In this document: piece after piece, positions 21,646-32,878 of the stretch
Layout of the letters: the number at the start of each line of letters is the position of its first letter
How positions within the stretch are numbered: position 1 is the first letter of the stretch
The notes under the pieces: generated by a model
The model's database searches: none
What the model was told of the DNA's origin: nothing
Seen by the model: the letters and a program-made list of their open reading frames with translations, nothing else
Source of the DNA: Psoroptes ovis
Lineage: Eukaryota > Arthropoda > Arachnida > Sarcoptiformes > Psoroptidae
Length of the DNA stretch: 64,000 nt
Direction: 5' to 3'
NCBI GenBank assembly: GCA_002943765.1
Contig: PQWQ01000012.1
Location: forward strand, 62,001 to 126,000
Program-made: the position numbers and the translations under genes

Positions 21646-22647
21646 TCATGGTACATATGGTTTGATTAAATGTTCACTAAATTTCAATACACGTTCCGAA
21701 CCTCTTACTTCATCATCTAACAATGGTAATTTGGTTATATGAAAATCTTCATATAATTCTTCAATTTGTTGTAAATATTTTTGTTGAATACGTATACGTG
21801 AACGACATACATTACATGTGACTGGTTGATTTTTTGGATACATAATCAATTGATTAACAATAACATTGTGTGTATCGATATTCATTTTGGTCAATTCTTG
21901 TACTAATCGTTCAGTTTCATAGAGTGATAGAAATTCAGCAATACAAACACATACGAATGTTGTTTGCTCGGGATTCTTAAATTGTTCATTTATCGTACGA
22001 ATTATTGGTAATAGTTCTTCTAATTTTGAATTAATCATTTCACCTGAATTACTTTGCAGTCCGAACATTGTCGATAATGAACTAAACATTGAACTAAATT
22101 GTGATTTGATACGCATAAAATTTCCTAAACTTTTCTCCATAATTGTTGGAAATGTCAGTAATCGCAGCGTATGGCCAGTTGGTGCCGTATCGAAAACGAC
22201 ACAATCATAATTCATTGATTTAACCAATTTCATAACTTCACCATATGACATTGCTTCATCGATACCGGGGAACGAACCTAGTAAATCTTTAATGATATTA
22301 CGTGCTGAACGCATAGGATCATCTTGTTGAAAAAAATCATCCGGTAGCTGATCAGTACCTAGGTTAGGATCGATTTCCATTGCATAAAGATTCGTAAAAC
22401 CATTAACCAGTGTTGGTATTTTGGAAAATTTCTGATTGAAAGCATCACTAATATTATGTGCTGGATCGGTCGATATAATCAGAACACTTTCACGTACTTT
22501 TGCCAATTGTATTGATAATGAACACGAACAAGTAGTTTTACCTACACCACCTTTACCACCGACAAATATCCATTTCAATGTTTTCTGTTCGATAATGTTA
22601 CGCAACGATGGTTCTAATGGTTCAAGCATTTCTTCATTATCATTCAT
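21646..22647 (-). CDS. GET3: GET3/ASNA1/TRC40 tail-anchored protein-targeting ATPase
   Basis: Single coding exon, 333 aa, the family's usual length (about 350). The deviant Walker A GGKGGVGKTT is at residues 30-39, switch I DPAHNISDAF at 61-70, and switch II DTAPTGHTLR at 153-162. The zinc-binding CNVC pair (Cys278, Cys281) joins the homodimer. The hydrophobic helical subdomain (about 165-200, Met/Phe-rich) forms the groove for transmembrane tails. GET3 delivers tail-anchored proteins from the cytosol to the ER receptor. A likely 5' UTR intron lies upstream (about 22724-22787, donor GTAAGT and acceptor CACAG on the minus strand). It sits downstream of two elongase genes on the same strand, but nothing suggests co-transcription. 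Confidence 0.95.
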   Translation of the reverse strand: MNDNEEMLEPLEPSLRNIIEQKTLKWIFVGGKGGVGKTTCSCSLSIQLAKVRESVLIISTDPAHNISDAFNQKFSKIPTLVNGFTNLYAMEIDPNLGTDQLPDDFFQQDDPMRSARNIIKDLLGSFPGIDEAMSYGEVMKLVKSMNYDCVVFDTAPTGHTLRLLTFPTIMEKSLGNFMRIKSQFSSMFSSLSTMFGLQSNSGEMINSKLEELLPIIRTINEQFKNPEQTTFVCVCIAEFLSLYETERLVQELTKMNIDTHNVIVNQLIMYPKNQPVTCNVCRSRIRIQQKYLQQIEELYEDFHITKLPLLDDEVRGSERVLKFSEHLIKPYVP

Positions 22648-23093
22648 CGTGGGGTATTTCGTTTGTTTGCTTAGCTAGCTTGCGAAAACAATGCAATTTA
22701 CTTTGATTAAATGATTTTACAATCTGTGAAAAACAAAAAATCAAGTTATTGGGAAAAATTTCACATCAAACCATGGAAATTGACTTACCTTTATTTGTTT
22801 TTGACAGAAATAATGCGAAAATGATGAAATTTAAACCACAAAATCAAAACAAATGATCAAAATTTACATTGAAAATGAATGAAATTGATCGAAGACATCA
22901 ATCGAATGTGAATCGAATGTTTTTGTTTCTGTTGTTTGTGTTTGATGATGCAAAAAAAATTTCACGACTATTTCTACGCCGATGGTTGGAATGTGTGAAA
23001 ATAGTCGGGTGCGAAAAATAAACAAAGATTCGAATTTTTCGAAAAACAAAAACTTTTATTTATTTGATCAAAAAAAACAAAACTAAATTAATT
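22648..23093. other. Intergenic, 5' leader of GET3
   Basis: Contains the probable 5' UTR intron of the GET3 gene (22724-22787) and AT-rich promoter sequence. No gene seen. Confidence 0.5.
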
Positions 23094-23951
23094 TTAATTC
23101 AATTTCAATGATTTTAGCTCATTTTCCTTGTGTAATTGTTGCTGCTGCTTACGTTGTGAATAGGATTTCCGATAAAAATCATAAAACATGTAAAAAAAGA
23201 ATGGATTTTGAGCGAAACCGAGCCAAAACAAACCTATGGGGAAACCTTCTTGCAAGAATACCATCAAGATACCGTACAGGCCACAAATCAAAAATTGTAA
23301 CAACTGCAGCTGTGTAATATATTTTTTCCACCATAAATATTTTTGAATATTATGGCCAAATGCTGATAGCGCGTAATACAAGTACATAACGGAATGAATA
23401 AATGTATTAAGTAATAAAAATAGCCCAACAACCGGTGCTTGTGGTGCAATTTTTATGGTCATCCAACCGATCAACGGTACAAGTGTATGATGATATAAAT
23501 GAAGAAAAGTAATTTGTTTATATTTTTTTCGTAGAACGAAAAATATTGTATCCAACAGATCGATCCAACGGGTTAAATAACATAAATAACCAATGCGTAT
23601 TTCATATAACACTTCTGGTGATTGATCATGGATATCGGGAAATTTAAATATCAAAAAACGACGACCATAATCAATACGTTTGAGAATGAAAATGAATAAA
23701 TAAAAATTAACGATAACCATAGATATGTTATACAATAACATTGGTATTCGTAATTGATATGGTTGACGGGTGGACATAAACCATGGACCTATTAATTTTA
23801 CAAATAATAAATAAAGCAATAGTAATGATATGATTAAATGTGGTCCACCACTGATCAACGGGAAATGTTTAGTACGTGGATCTTCATATTCCAGCCAATA
23901 ATCATTGAAACAATATCGAAAACCACTGGCAAATCGATGGATGAAATCCAT
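23094..23951 (-). CDS. ELOVL fatty-acid elongase, copy 1
   Basis: Single exon, 285 aa from the ATG at 23951; a longer frame upstream starts only with TTG, and the ATG aligns with the start of copy 2. It is a seven-helix ER enzyme that condenses malonyl-CoA with an acyl-CoA, the first step of very-long-chain fatty-acid elongation. Visible motifs are DLLDTIFFVLRKK (131-143, the KxxExxDT block with Asp for Glu), the catalytic histidine box HLYHH (151-155), NTFIHSVMYLYY (182-193) and the TxLQxxQF block (about 213-220). The closest subtype is ELOVL4/7-like. The C-terminus is Lys/Gln-rich. Copy 2 lies 112 bp upstream on the same strand. Confidence 0.92.
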   Translation of the reverse strand: MDFIHRFASGFRYCFNDYWLEYEDPRTKHFPLISGGPHLIISLLLLYLLFVKLIGPWFMSTRQPYQLRIPMLLYNISMVIVNFYLFIFILKRIDYGRRFLIFKFPDIHDQSPEVLYEIRIGYLCYLTRWIDLLDTIFFVLRKKYKQITFLHLYHHTLVPLIGWMTIKIAPQAPVVGLFLLLNTFIHSVMYLYYALSAFGHNIQKYLWWKKYITQLQLLQFLICGLYGILMVFLQEGFPIGLFWLGFAQNPFFFYMFYDFYRKSYSQRKQQQQLHKENELKSLKLN

Positions 23952-24063
23952 GTACAATTCTACTATGGGGGCGAGGAAAATCAATTTTGGAGCAGAAAAA
24001 TTAATTGAAAATCACGTGAGTTTAATTTGAAAATTTATTAAAATTTATCAAAATCTTAAAGAA

Positions 24064-25041
24064 TTAATTCAATTTTTCTTTCTTAGAATCCTCATCATTA
24101 TTCTTATGATAAGAATTTCGATAAAATTCATAAAACATGTAGAAAAAGAACGGGTTTTGAGCGAAACCGAACCAAAATAAAAATCGTGGAAAATTTTTCG
24201 TATAGAAAAACATAATGCATCCATAAAAACCTAATACAAGAAATTGTATCAATTGTAACACGGTAATATATTTTTTCCACCACAGTAAATGACGATATTT
24301 TTGTCGAAAACTATTCAACAATGATAGCCCATAGTATAGATACATGATAAAATGTATGAATGAATTAATAAATACAAATAATATGAGGACACTGATTGTT
24401 GGTGCTAGCTTATAAATCATCCAACCAATCAATGGTACCACTGAATGATGGTATACATGTAAAAATGTTATTTGTTTATATTTTTTACGTAATATAAAAA
24501 ATATTGTATCCAACAAGTCGGCTAATCGTGTCAAATATACTAAATAACCATAGAAAATTTCATATGATTCAAAATCATTGTCATTGTAATAATATTTGGC
24601 TTCGATTGTTGCTGATTGATTTGTATTATTAGTGTTGATTTGATTATTATAATTGGAATTATCACCATGATTATGGTCCATTGTAGTATTGACCATTCGA
24701 AGATTTAAATCGGGGAAATCAAACAGTAAAAATCGTTGTCCATAATCAATATGAAACAATAATAAACGTATGAATGTCATAAAATTAATGAATGACATTG
24801 AAAAATCATAGAAAATTATCAATGAATTAAGCATATTATTATCATATGGTTTCTTGTCAGACATGTACCATGGACCAATAAATTTTACTATTATCAGATA
24901 TAATATAATTATCACCAGAATATATTCGAGGCCATTTTGAAATAATGGATAATGACGGACTCGTTTGTCACCATAATCGATCCAATATTGATGTACGTAA
25001 TAATAGATTTGATCATAAAATGATTTAATCAATGAATTCAT
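24064..25041 (-). CDS. ELOVL fatty-acid elongase, copy 2
   Basis: Single exon, 325 aa from the ATG at 25041; the longer frame begins at a TTG. It has the same helix plan as copy 1, with the histidine box HVYHH (195-199), DLLDTIFFILRKK (175-187) and FGFAQNPFFFYMFY near the end. It carries an extra Asn/Asp/Thr-rich stretch of about 40 residues (roughly 115-158) in the loop between helices 2 and 3, where copy 1 has a short linker. Its C-terminus, SKKEKLN, resembles an ER-retrieval dilysine signal. Tandem arrangement and shared motifs indicate a local duplication. Chain-length preference cannot be read from sequence. Confidence 0.92.
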   Translation of the reverse strand: MNSLIKSFYDQIYYYVHQYWIDYGDKRVRHYPLFQNGLEYILVIIILYLIIVKFIGPWYMSDKKPYDNNMLNSLIIFYDFSMSFINFMTFIRLLLFHIDYGQRFLLFDFPDLNLRMVNTTMDHNHGDNSNYNNQINTNNTNQSATIEAKYYYNDNDFESYEIFYGYLVYLTRLADLLDTIFFILRKKYKQITFLHVYHHSVVPLIGWMIYKLAPTISVLILFVFINSFIHFIMYLYYGLSLLNSFRQKYRHLLWWKKYITVLQLIQFLVLGFYGCIMFFYTKNFPRFLFWFGFAQNPFFFYMFYEFYRNSYHKNNDEDSKKEKLN

Positions 25042-27682
25042 GGTTTTGATTGATCGATGATTTTTTTCGAATAAATTCAAAGATATTCAAGCAACATAAC
25101 AAAAAAGGACTTTGGTCAACTTCGGGAAAAAGTCGAAATCAAACTAAATCAAGGAATATTGTGCATTTTCCACAAGGAAATTACTTTAAAATAATAATTG
25201 ACCTGAACATCTATAACCCTTAATTATTTTCATCGAAAAAAAAATTTACCTTAAACATTTTCTTTTCGATCTTAATTTACTTTGAATTTCTCGATATTAT
25301 CTGCCATCTTCAATGCAATCTATTGACAATAATTTTCAATGATTTCTGCCATGATTTGAATTGATTTCAATTTTGATCAAACGAATTTCACAATGAAAAA
25401 CACCAATTTGTTCATGTGTTTGTTTGCTTATGTCATAATATAAACAGTGATATATTATTTGTCAACAACAATGTTTTCTCACAGTTGGATCATTGTTTAT
25501 AATTGATAATTGTCATAAGCAAATAGACAAATGTTCACAATGATCGATATTGTTTTGTTTTGTCAAACAAAAACAATTAAAAATTTTGAAAAAAAAACAA
25601 AGGAACAAATAAGCCTAAACTTTATTTGTTCAAGGTGGTCAATATTAATTTGGCTGCATGAATGATATGGTAAAATATGTAGGACACATAGGGAAAAACA
25701 CGGATATTTTTCAATTTTTCAAATTCATGACACAATTTTGTCATCGAATCAAGTAAATTCAGAGCAATTTGTCAAAGCAGAAAGCGCGTTAATTTTAATT
25801 TAAAAATGTTCAAAGGATTACTTACATTTTGCTTAGAGGATGAATAAAGAAGACTTCAATTTGGTTGATCGAAGATTTTGATTTTGATGGCTTAGAAGAT
25901 TTCAACTAATCAAATTCTTTGATCGTGTGAAATATTGATTGATTGATTGATGATTGATTTTGAAATATTTCAAATGACAAAAGAAAGAAAAAAATTAATT
26001 TGAATTGAATTTCATTGAGAAATCATTTTTCTTCGAATCATATACGCATAAATAGGTTAGTGATGATGATCATATGCGTCAATGATGATGATGATGAGCG
26101 GCAACAATATGCATTCAATGCATTTATTGCCATAAACAATAAGGCTCGATTTGAGATAAACTTGATTCGAATTGTTCTTCTTTGAATTGTTTTCTTGCTG
26201 TTCTGGAGATGGTAAATGACTGTTCTTTCTTCATTCATTCGTGTTTGTTGCAATCACACTACCATAACCATGGTTATCGTGAAAAATTGTTTTCTCCGTT
26301 GCATCTTCAGGTTCGATGAGAGAAATTTTCAAATTTTTGATTCGATTCATTCCGGTACAGTAATAAAATATTAGGTTGTCCCATAAGTTCTTGCCGTTTT
26401 TTTTGATTTTTTTTCATTCAAATGACGGCAAGAACTTATGGGACAACAATAATAATTTAAGAAAAGAGTCTTTGTATTTAAATGTGCATGGAAATTTTGC
26501 AAACAAATTCTCTTCTGTTGTTTTGTTTTTTTTTTTGGGCATTTAAAATGTCAAAATTCATTTCTTCACACCGAAAGATGATTTCAGCTGTTGCAATTGG
26601 TTTCCTATGGTTTTTGATCAATTGATTCATTTATTGAATTCATAAGAGAAATCGATTCAAACCATGAACGAATCTTGAATCTACAAGGCTGTTGTTTGTT
26701 GGCTGAAAATGAGACAAAAATAGAATTTTTATCAATGTTTTTGCCATTATTACATTTCATACCTTTTAAACAATAGATTTCCCTTCATATTTTCAAATAC
26801 AGATCTAGAAATAATCGATTTAGTTCGCTTATTTCATTTGTTTTTAAAACAAATGAAACAAAGTAAACGAAACAAAATCAATTATCGATATGGAAAAATT
26901 AATTTTTTCTGCTTGAAAATCGATTAAATTCAGAGGCTTAATGATGATAAACCATGGAATTGGGACATTTAGGACACATATTAGTGTCAACATCGGATAA
27001 ACCAGATTAAAATTAATCCAATTAAATCAAAATTAATTCAATTCAAATCGAATTCGAATGAATCCGAAAATCGAATCATTTTGGCGGAATCGAATCGGGA
27101 GCATGCGCCGCTTCTGTCGGCTGCAATTCTGACGTGTCCTCATCAAAAATGACGACTGAAAATAAACTACGAAACAACGTAAACAAAATTGAAATCAAAT
27201 CAAATCATTTGATCATGATTTTGATTAACGATCATATCAATGAATGAACAATGATTGAGATTGATTGATTTAATGTAAATAAATGAATGAAGAAGTAAGG
27301 CAAAAATAGCTGAGTGCAATCTCTTCTGACGATATCTTCCTTTGTTGCTGATGATTATCAGCTGATTAATTCAAGAAAAAACCGGTAACATTTGCTAAAC
27401 TATTAACCAGTTGTATTATCAATCGATTTGATTTAATTTTTTTTATCATAAACATGTTAACTGTTGCTAATTAAGCAACATATAATGAATGGCAATACGA
27501 GAAATGTGCGCGTCTAATTCTCATAATGAGTGATCATAATGAATGGTGATATAATTGATGGCAATAATTGAATTGAAATCGAAGAAATCCCAGATCATTT
27601 CGCTCCCGAAACAAATTGTAAATACTCCAGTCATCTAATTGTGATTATTAATTGAAGAATTGGAATCAATCCAATCTAAAAA
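25042..27682. other. Long intergenic region between divergent genes
   Basis: About 2.6 kb between the elongase (minus) and nucleotidase (plus) starts. It contains a gamma MITE (26371-26448), a TATCGATA site (26883-26890), GATGAT runs and GCGCCGCTTCTGTCGG near 27105-27120, a weak relative of the CTCF-like motif at other starts. No gene seen; the 26038-26253 frame is unsupported. Confidence 0.5.
26371..26448. mobile_element. Mariner-type MITE, subfamily gamma
   Basis: TTAGGTTGTCCCATAAGTTC to GAACTTATGGGACAACA, with a TA before the left end. The right tip is eroded. The arms form an almost continuous hairpin around a T-rich centre. Confidence 0.8.
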
Positions 27683-29125
27683 ATGATCGATTCATCCCTT
27701 GTTAAGCTATATTCATCATCATCGATATTTACAATGAATAAAATATCAAAACAGCTTTACATCAGCATGTTAATATTCCTTTTGGCCATAACAATTTCGG
27801 GTCCAATATTTCATATCGATGATCGATATCTAGGCAATCAACTAATACAACATCCAATCACCATAACAAAAAATTCAAATATGACATTATTAAATGAAGA
27901 TAATTATGTTGTCATTATGGATGGTGGTTCAACCGGTACCCGTATACATATATTTACATTTGAAATCGATAACATAAGACGACAACAACGTATACGGTTG
28001 AAAAGTGAACATTTCTATCATACACAACCTGGTATATCATCATTCGCTACGAATTTTACCGATTTAAATGAAAATCTTCAAAAATTAGTGCGAAAAGCGC
28101 TACGAATTGTACCTGATCATCAAAAAGATCAAACACCGCTGTTGTTAAAAGCAACGGCTGGTTTACGTTTACTGCCACCGCAAAAAGCCGCTGATATTAT
28201 CGACCATTTACGAAGTTATTTCCGAGCAAATTTACCATTTAAAATTGATGATAATTCAATCGATATGCTAAGCGAAACTGATGAAGGCTTATTCGCTTGG
28301 TATACGGTCAATTTTTTACAAGAAAAACTACATAAAATTAATGAATCGATAATAACACTGGATTTAGGTGGTGGTTCAACACAGATAACATTTTCAACTT
28401 ATAACCTTAATACGATTATACGATCAAATCAATATATTGTACAACGAAACATTGAAGGTGAACAAGAATTCTTGTATACTCATTCATATCTTGGACTTGG
28501 TTTGATGGCTGCACGTCGTTCGATATTATCGTTGATGATGACCATGGCATCTAATGAATCGAATTCGAACGATTTCAATGCGTTTAAATCGAATGGTGGT
28601 GATAATTTGGATGATCGCCGTGAATTTCGGGTCAAAAGTTCGTGTTTTAAAATTCTAAACAATCAAACATATGATTGGAAACATGATGATACGATTTATC
28701 ATATTGAATATGAACCATCGAATGGAAATAATGATGACTGGTACAATTGCCTTAAATATGTTCAAAAATTCATTGCCGATTCCGATATTGATCAACCCGA
28801 AGAGTTGCGATCAAACCATCGTCAAATCTATGCAATTTCATATTTTTATGATCGTATCAAAGATATTCGGCTGATTAAACATGGTCAACATTCGGCCACC
28901 ATACGTGTCGGTGATTTTTTCTACTATTCACAAAACATATGCAATGGTACTATACGATTTCGTCGGCAAAACATATTCCTATGTATGGATTTAACCTATA
29001 TATCGGCATATTTACATCATGGCCTAGGTATTCCATTATCAACCGATATTGTTTTGATGAAGAAAATTTTTGGTTATGAAATTAGTTGGGCCCTCGGGGC
29101 TGCTATTAATCTTTTCCAAAGGTGA
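27683..29125 (+). CDS. GDA1/CD39 nucleoside di/triphosphatase, ENTPD5/6 type
   Basis: Single exon, 480 aa. A hydrophobic helix at about 24-42 is a signal anchor or signal peptide, placing the enzyme in the ER/Golgi lumen or outside the cell. All N-terminal apyrase conserved regions are present: ACR1 MDGGSTGTR (79-87), ACR2 KATAGLRLLP (156-165), ACR3 DEGLFAW (200-206, catalytic Glu201) and ACR4 LDLGGGSTQITF (226-237). Several N-glycosylation sequons follow. The C-terminus SWALGAAINLFQ fits the ENTPD5/6 subgroup, which hydrolyses UDP and GDP released by glycosyl transfer, supporting lumenal glycoprotein quality control. The start is the first ATG; a second at residue 18 would keep the helix. 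Confidence 0.9.
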   Translation: MIDSSLVKLYSSSSIFTMNKISKQLYISMLIFLLAITISGPIFHIDDRYLGNQLIQHPITITKNSNMTLLNEDNYVVIMDGGSTGTRIHIFTFEIDNIRRQQRIRLKSEHFYHTQPGISSFATNFTDLNENLQKLVRKALRIVPDHQKDQTPLLLKATAGLRLLPPQKAADIIDHLRSYFRANLPFKIDDNSIDMLSETDEGLFAWYTVNFLQEKLHKINESIITLDLGGGSTQITFSTYNLNTIIRSNQYIVQRNIEGEQEFLYTHSYLGLGLMAARRSILSLMMTMASNESNSNDFNAFKSNGGDNLDDRREFRVKSSCFKILNNQTYDWKHDDTIYHIEYEPSNGNNDDWYNCLKYVQKFIADSDIDQPEELRSNHRQIYAISYFYDRIKDIRLIKHGQHSATIRVGDFFYYSQNICNGTIRFRRQNIFLCMDLTYISAYLHHGLGIPLSTDIVLMKKIFGYEISWALGAAINLFQR

Positions 29126-29535
29126 TTCTCATTCGAATGACCAGAATGAATGCCTTGATACAATAATTAATCGATGCAATAATTTAATATTGTCTGTGAT
29201 ATGCATCAATGTAATTATTAGTGATCATTATCGAACATCATGTGAGCTGCTATTTATTTGTTTATTTTGATTAATTAATTATTTTTTATGATTTTAATTA
29301 ATTTTGACTCAAAATTTCATTGTTTTGGTGACTCATTCTGTGTGAAACAAACAGAAGAAATAATTTTATATTTACCACAGTTAAACTATTTATTTTGTAA
29401 AAAAAAATTTCTTGTTTGATAAAATTTAAATAAATAAATTAAATTGAATTAAATTAATTAGATGATTAATTAAGATAATTGATTAATAAGTTAATTAAGA
29501 TGATTGATTAATTAATAAATTAATGGCTTAATTGG
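29126..29535. other. Convergent intergenic region
   Basis: 3' ends of the nucleotidase and the peptidase face each other across about 0.4 kb of AT-rich DNA with repeated TTAATTAA-like stretches. No gene seen. Confidence 0.5.
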
Positions 29536-31272
29536 TTAAATCTTTTGTGAAAAACAATAACCATCACCAACATCGATAATGGTAGCCAGTAGACTATCGA
29601 CAGTATTTTTCATAAATTCTAAATTTTCACGTCGTAACCATCGGTGATCATCACCTGGCCGATGGTAATTAAAACTCATATCTTTACGCCATGGTCCAAG
29701 ATCACTGATCAGTATCGACCGAAACGATGTATCACGTTCGATTGGATACCAAAAGCTTGCATGATCACTACGAGCAAATGTACCGTATTTTGAATATTTT
29801 GACCAATTTTTCGACACCTCTTGCGATAGATTCGGCAATGGGGGATCCATCAATTTCAATGGGTAAAGTTCTTTATTTTTCCAATTTTTTTCCAAGAAAA
29901 AATAGAGGTCATGATCAATGTTACGACGGGACCATGCGGTCATGAAATTTCCTCGAGATCCTGAGTCTTGAATCTCTTCGACGAATGCCGGTAATGTTGG
30001 CTGCGGGGCATAAATAACAGAATTAATTAATCAAAATCAATTTTAAATCAAAAACGAACCCAAAAATCACGCAGTGATTGACTTGATTCGGTCGTATTGT
30101 AAGCCAACAACATGTCCATAATGTAAGCGCCATTAAATTTGGCTTGATGTTTACGTATTTCGGTTGGTATTAGGTATTGCTGGACGAAATATTTACTACC
30201 TTTGAGATACTTTTGAAGAGGATAAACAAGGGTTATAGATGATTTTGAATCAGAATTTTAAGCCTATTACCTCTTCTTCCAAATCAAACAACGTAAATAT
30301 GATCGTTTTGTTGAAATAACATTTATGTTTGGTCAACAAATGGGCGATTTCCAATACGGCAGCCGAACCTGATCCATTATCATCGACACCAGGTGACCGC
30401 CTTACCGTATCATAATGTGCACCTATTAAATAGATTTCATCTTTTGGTGTACCACGATATTTACCCGGTAGAATGGCGATGATATTCGTGGCTGTTTGTC
30501 GTTTCTATGGAAAACAAAAAAATTCGAAAAAATCAGCTGTTTTCAAAAACGTTCGAAATTATCTTCGATAATCGATTGTATTTACCATCTTATCTTGAAG
30601 ATATTCAGTTTTGAATACATGAAATGCCGTTTTCAGCCCAAAACTAAGAAATTTATCTTTGAGTGATTCACGTAAATCACGAAGATATTGTTTATCATCA
30701 GACCAATGTCTTGGCTGTAGGAAATATTGCCGTATGGTTTGATTCAACTGTTCAACAGTGGTTTGTGGTGCGAATTTATGATCAACCAAGAAGATGTTTG
30801 TACCGATAACTATCGATTGTTGACTCGGCGATGGTGACGATGATGGTCGATGATGATAATTGGCATCCGAAGATGTTGCTGGTGGTGGCCGTCGATGATT
30901 ATCGATGAAAATTTCATGATTAAAATCACCATATTGTTGTAATGAATATTTGGATGGTTCTTGAAATACTACTGGTTCATTATCACTGTAAAGCTGTTGT
31001 TGATTTTGATCCCTTAATGACCACCATTGTGTAAAATTCCATAATTGTGTATGGTGTTGTTGTTGTGGTATTTGTAGCAGTGATGATGAATTATCATTGA
31101 AATTATCATTGAAATAATCGTTGAAATGATCATTCGAATCATCATGATCAGTGATATACATTCCATTAACAAATGGATTAATCGAAATTAATTCGATTAC
31201 AATTAAACACAGTATTAATATCGATGTCTTGATGATCATATTGGATTGATTCATCATTATTAGTTCAACCAT
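29536..31272 (-). CDS. Secreted or membrane-anchored M28 zinc aminopeptidase
   Basis: Exons 30586-31272, 30271-30504, 30060-30209 and 29536-30000, all phase 0, 511 aa. A hydrophobic N-terminal segment (about residues 13-37) is a signal peptide or anchor. A long Asn/Asp/Ser/His-rich linker follows before the catalytic domain. Zinc and catalytic residues are visible: His259 in GAHYDT, the bridging Asp at 270 or 271 in GVDDNGSG, DLEEE (303-307) with the catalytic and metal Glu, an Asp in IMDML of exon 3, and a late His in SDHASFW of exon 4. This is the M28 set. M28 members trim N-terminal residues or glutamyl dipeptides; some are glutaminyl cyclases. Substrate unknown. The 5-6 Asp/Asn blocks in the linker are low-complexity expansions. 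Confidence 0.85.
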
Positions 31273-32878
31273 TTAAACGAAGATTAATCAGAATCCTTTT
31301 TTTTCACATAAAAATGACCATGTTCAATCATTGGATGCCAATACAATTTTGAGCCGAAATCCGAAGCAAGTTTTGGCTTGATTTGTGGCCATAAATCCAA
31401 TCATTCGATTCACGGAAACGAAAAACAAGTCCATGATTGACAAGTTAATGGATTTTCCTGGTAACATCTTTGGAAAATAAACCGAAAACATCGAAATGAA
31501 TCGGTGTCAATCGGTTTTTAAAATTTGAACCGGTTTTTCGTTGATGAATGGTTGATCTCAATTCAATGTTTACCTGTTCATCATTGACCATCATCATCAT
31601 CATCATTCATTCATTCATCACCCACTTTCGCATATTTGATCGATATTCGAATCTTATGCTCTTTGAAATGGTTAATTGGGGCAAATTTAACCGAAACATA
31701 AAAATCGAATCCATGTCAAATCAGTGTCATTTGATAATCCCAATTAATCATTAGATGTTTTGCGCCTTATGATTGAATTGAATTTATGCCATTTCATCGC
31801 ATAAATAATGATGAACCATGATCAATCGTTTTAAATCAATTAATTCGAATCAATATTGATCTGAATTGGATCGAATTCCATCCGAAAATCGAATTCAATG
31901 AATTCGAATTTCAAAAAATCTTTGGGATCATGGCCAAACGCATGGATTTTACGCTGCCGAAATCATTCACCATTCATCATAATGCAACCGTCATCGTTAG
32001 TTATATAGAATAATTGATAATTACACATGTATTCAAGTATATTTACAAGTGTATTTCGAGGTTTTTTCCTTAATCATCATCATCATCATTGTATTCAAAT
32101 ATGTTTAAAACCTTTAAATTACGTCGACTCATTGTTCAACAATGAACTATATGAATAAATGAAATGAAATGAATCATTATTATTTCTATGATAATCAACG
32201 ATATATAGAAGAAGTGAATTACCACTGAATCACAAAACTGAATCACAGCTAAATTACAAAACTAAATTTATAGGATTTAAAGTTATAATTCGTAATTTTA
32301 AAATTTAATTTCGTAATTTTTTGATTTGAAATCCCATGTAAAACTACGAAAATCAATTTTAAAACTACGAATAAAAACTTGAAACCCTGTATACATTTCA
32401 ATATTTACTTAATTGTATATTTACAATATTTACAATTGTAAATATTGAATAAATAAATAAAATGTAAACAAACAAACAAACAAAATTCAATTAGAAAAAT
32501 TCATAAAATTGAATTAAATTCTTTGATTTGATTCAATTCCTTCATTAATTCATTCATTCATTTATCCATTGTTGACATTGTTTTATATTCATTTCAATTG
32601 TTCAAATCATTTGTTCAACATTCTTGTCTTTCAAATTCATCTTCTCCGTATTCATTGATGATAATAGCCATCTCAATCGATAATATTGAAGACAATATTG
32701 AAGACATCAATCAAGATTCGATCAGTTTTAATTCATCGAAAGACTTTGACCATTGAAAGGCACTGATCCTTGAAATATTTCCCAAACCCAATTCGATTGA
32801 ATCAGATTTCTTCCAGCCATCCCGAAAACAATAGACTTCGATGACCCTGAATCAAATGCTCAAGATCACCATCAACAA
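31273..32878. other. Intergenic with a foldback repeat
   Basis: Promoter region of the divergent peptidase and RBR ligase genes. No coding sequence supported; the 31548-31754 frame is low-complexity. It contains a long imperfect inverted repeat at 32270-32393. Confidence 0.5.
32270..32393. repeat. Foldback element, imperfect inverted repeat
   Basis: The left arm begins ATAGGATTTAAAGTTATAAT at about 32270. The reverse complement of the right arm begins TACAGGGTTTCAAGTTTTTA from about 32393. The arms agree at most positions for roughly 55 bp, including two TTCGTARTTTT blocks each. The element is short and non-coding, likely a decayed non-autonomous transposon. Confidence 0.6.

Noticed and set aside
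26038..26253. Minus-strand 71-residue frame
   Set aside because: Coding-like features are absent; GATGAT repeats account for its Ile/Met/Ser content.
29126..29270. Continuation of the nucleotidase by splicing at the terminal AAAG|GTGATT
   Set aside because: The family's C-terminus is already complete and no acceptor exon with coding sequence follows.
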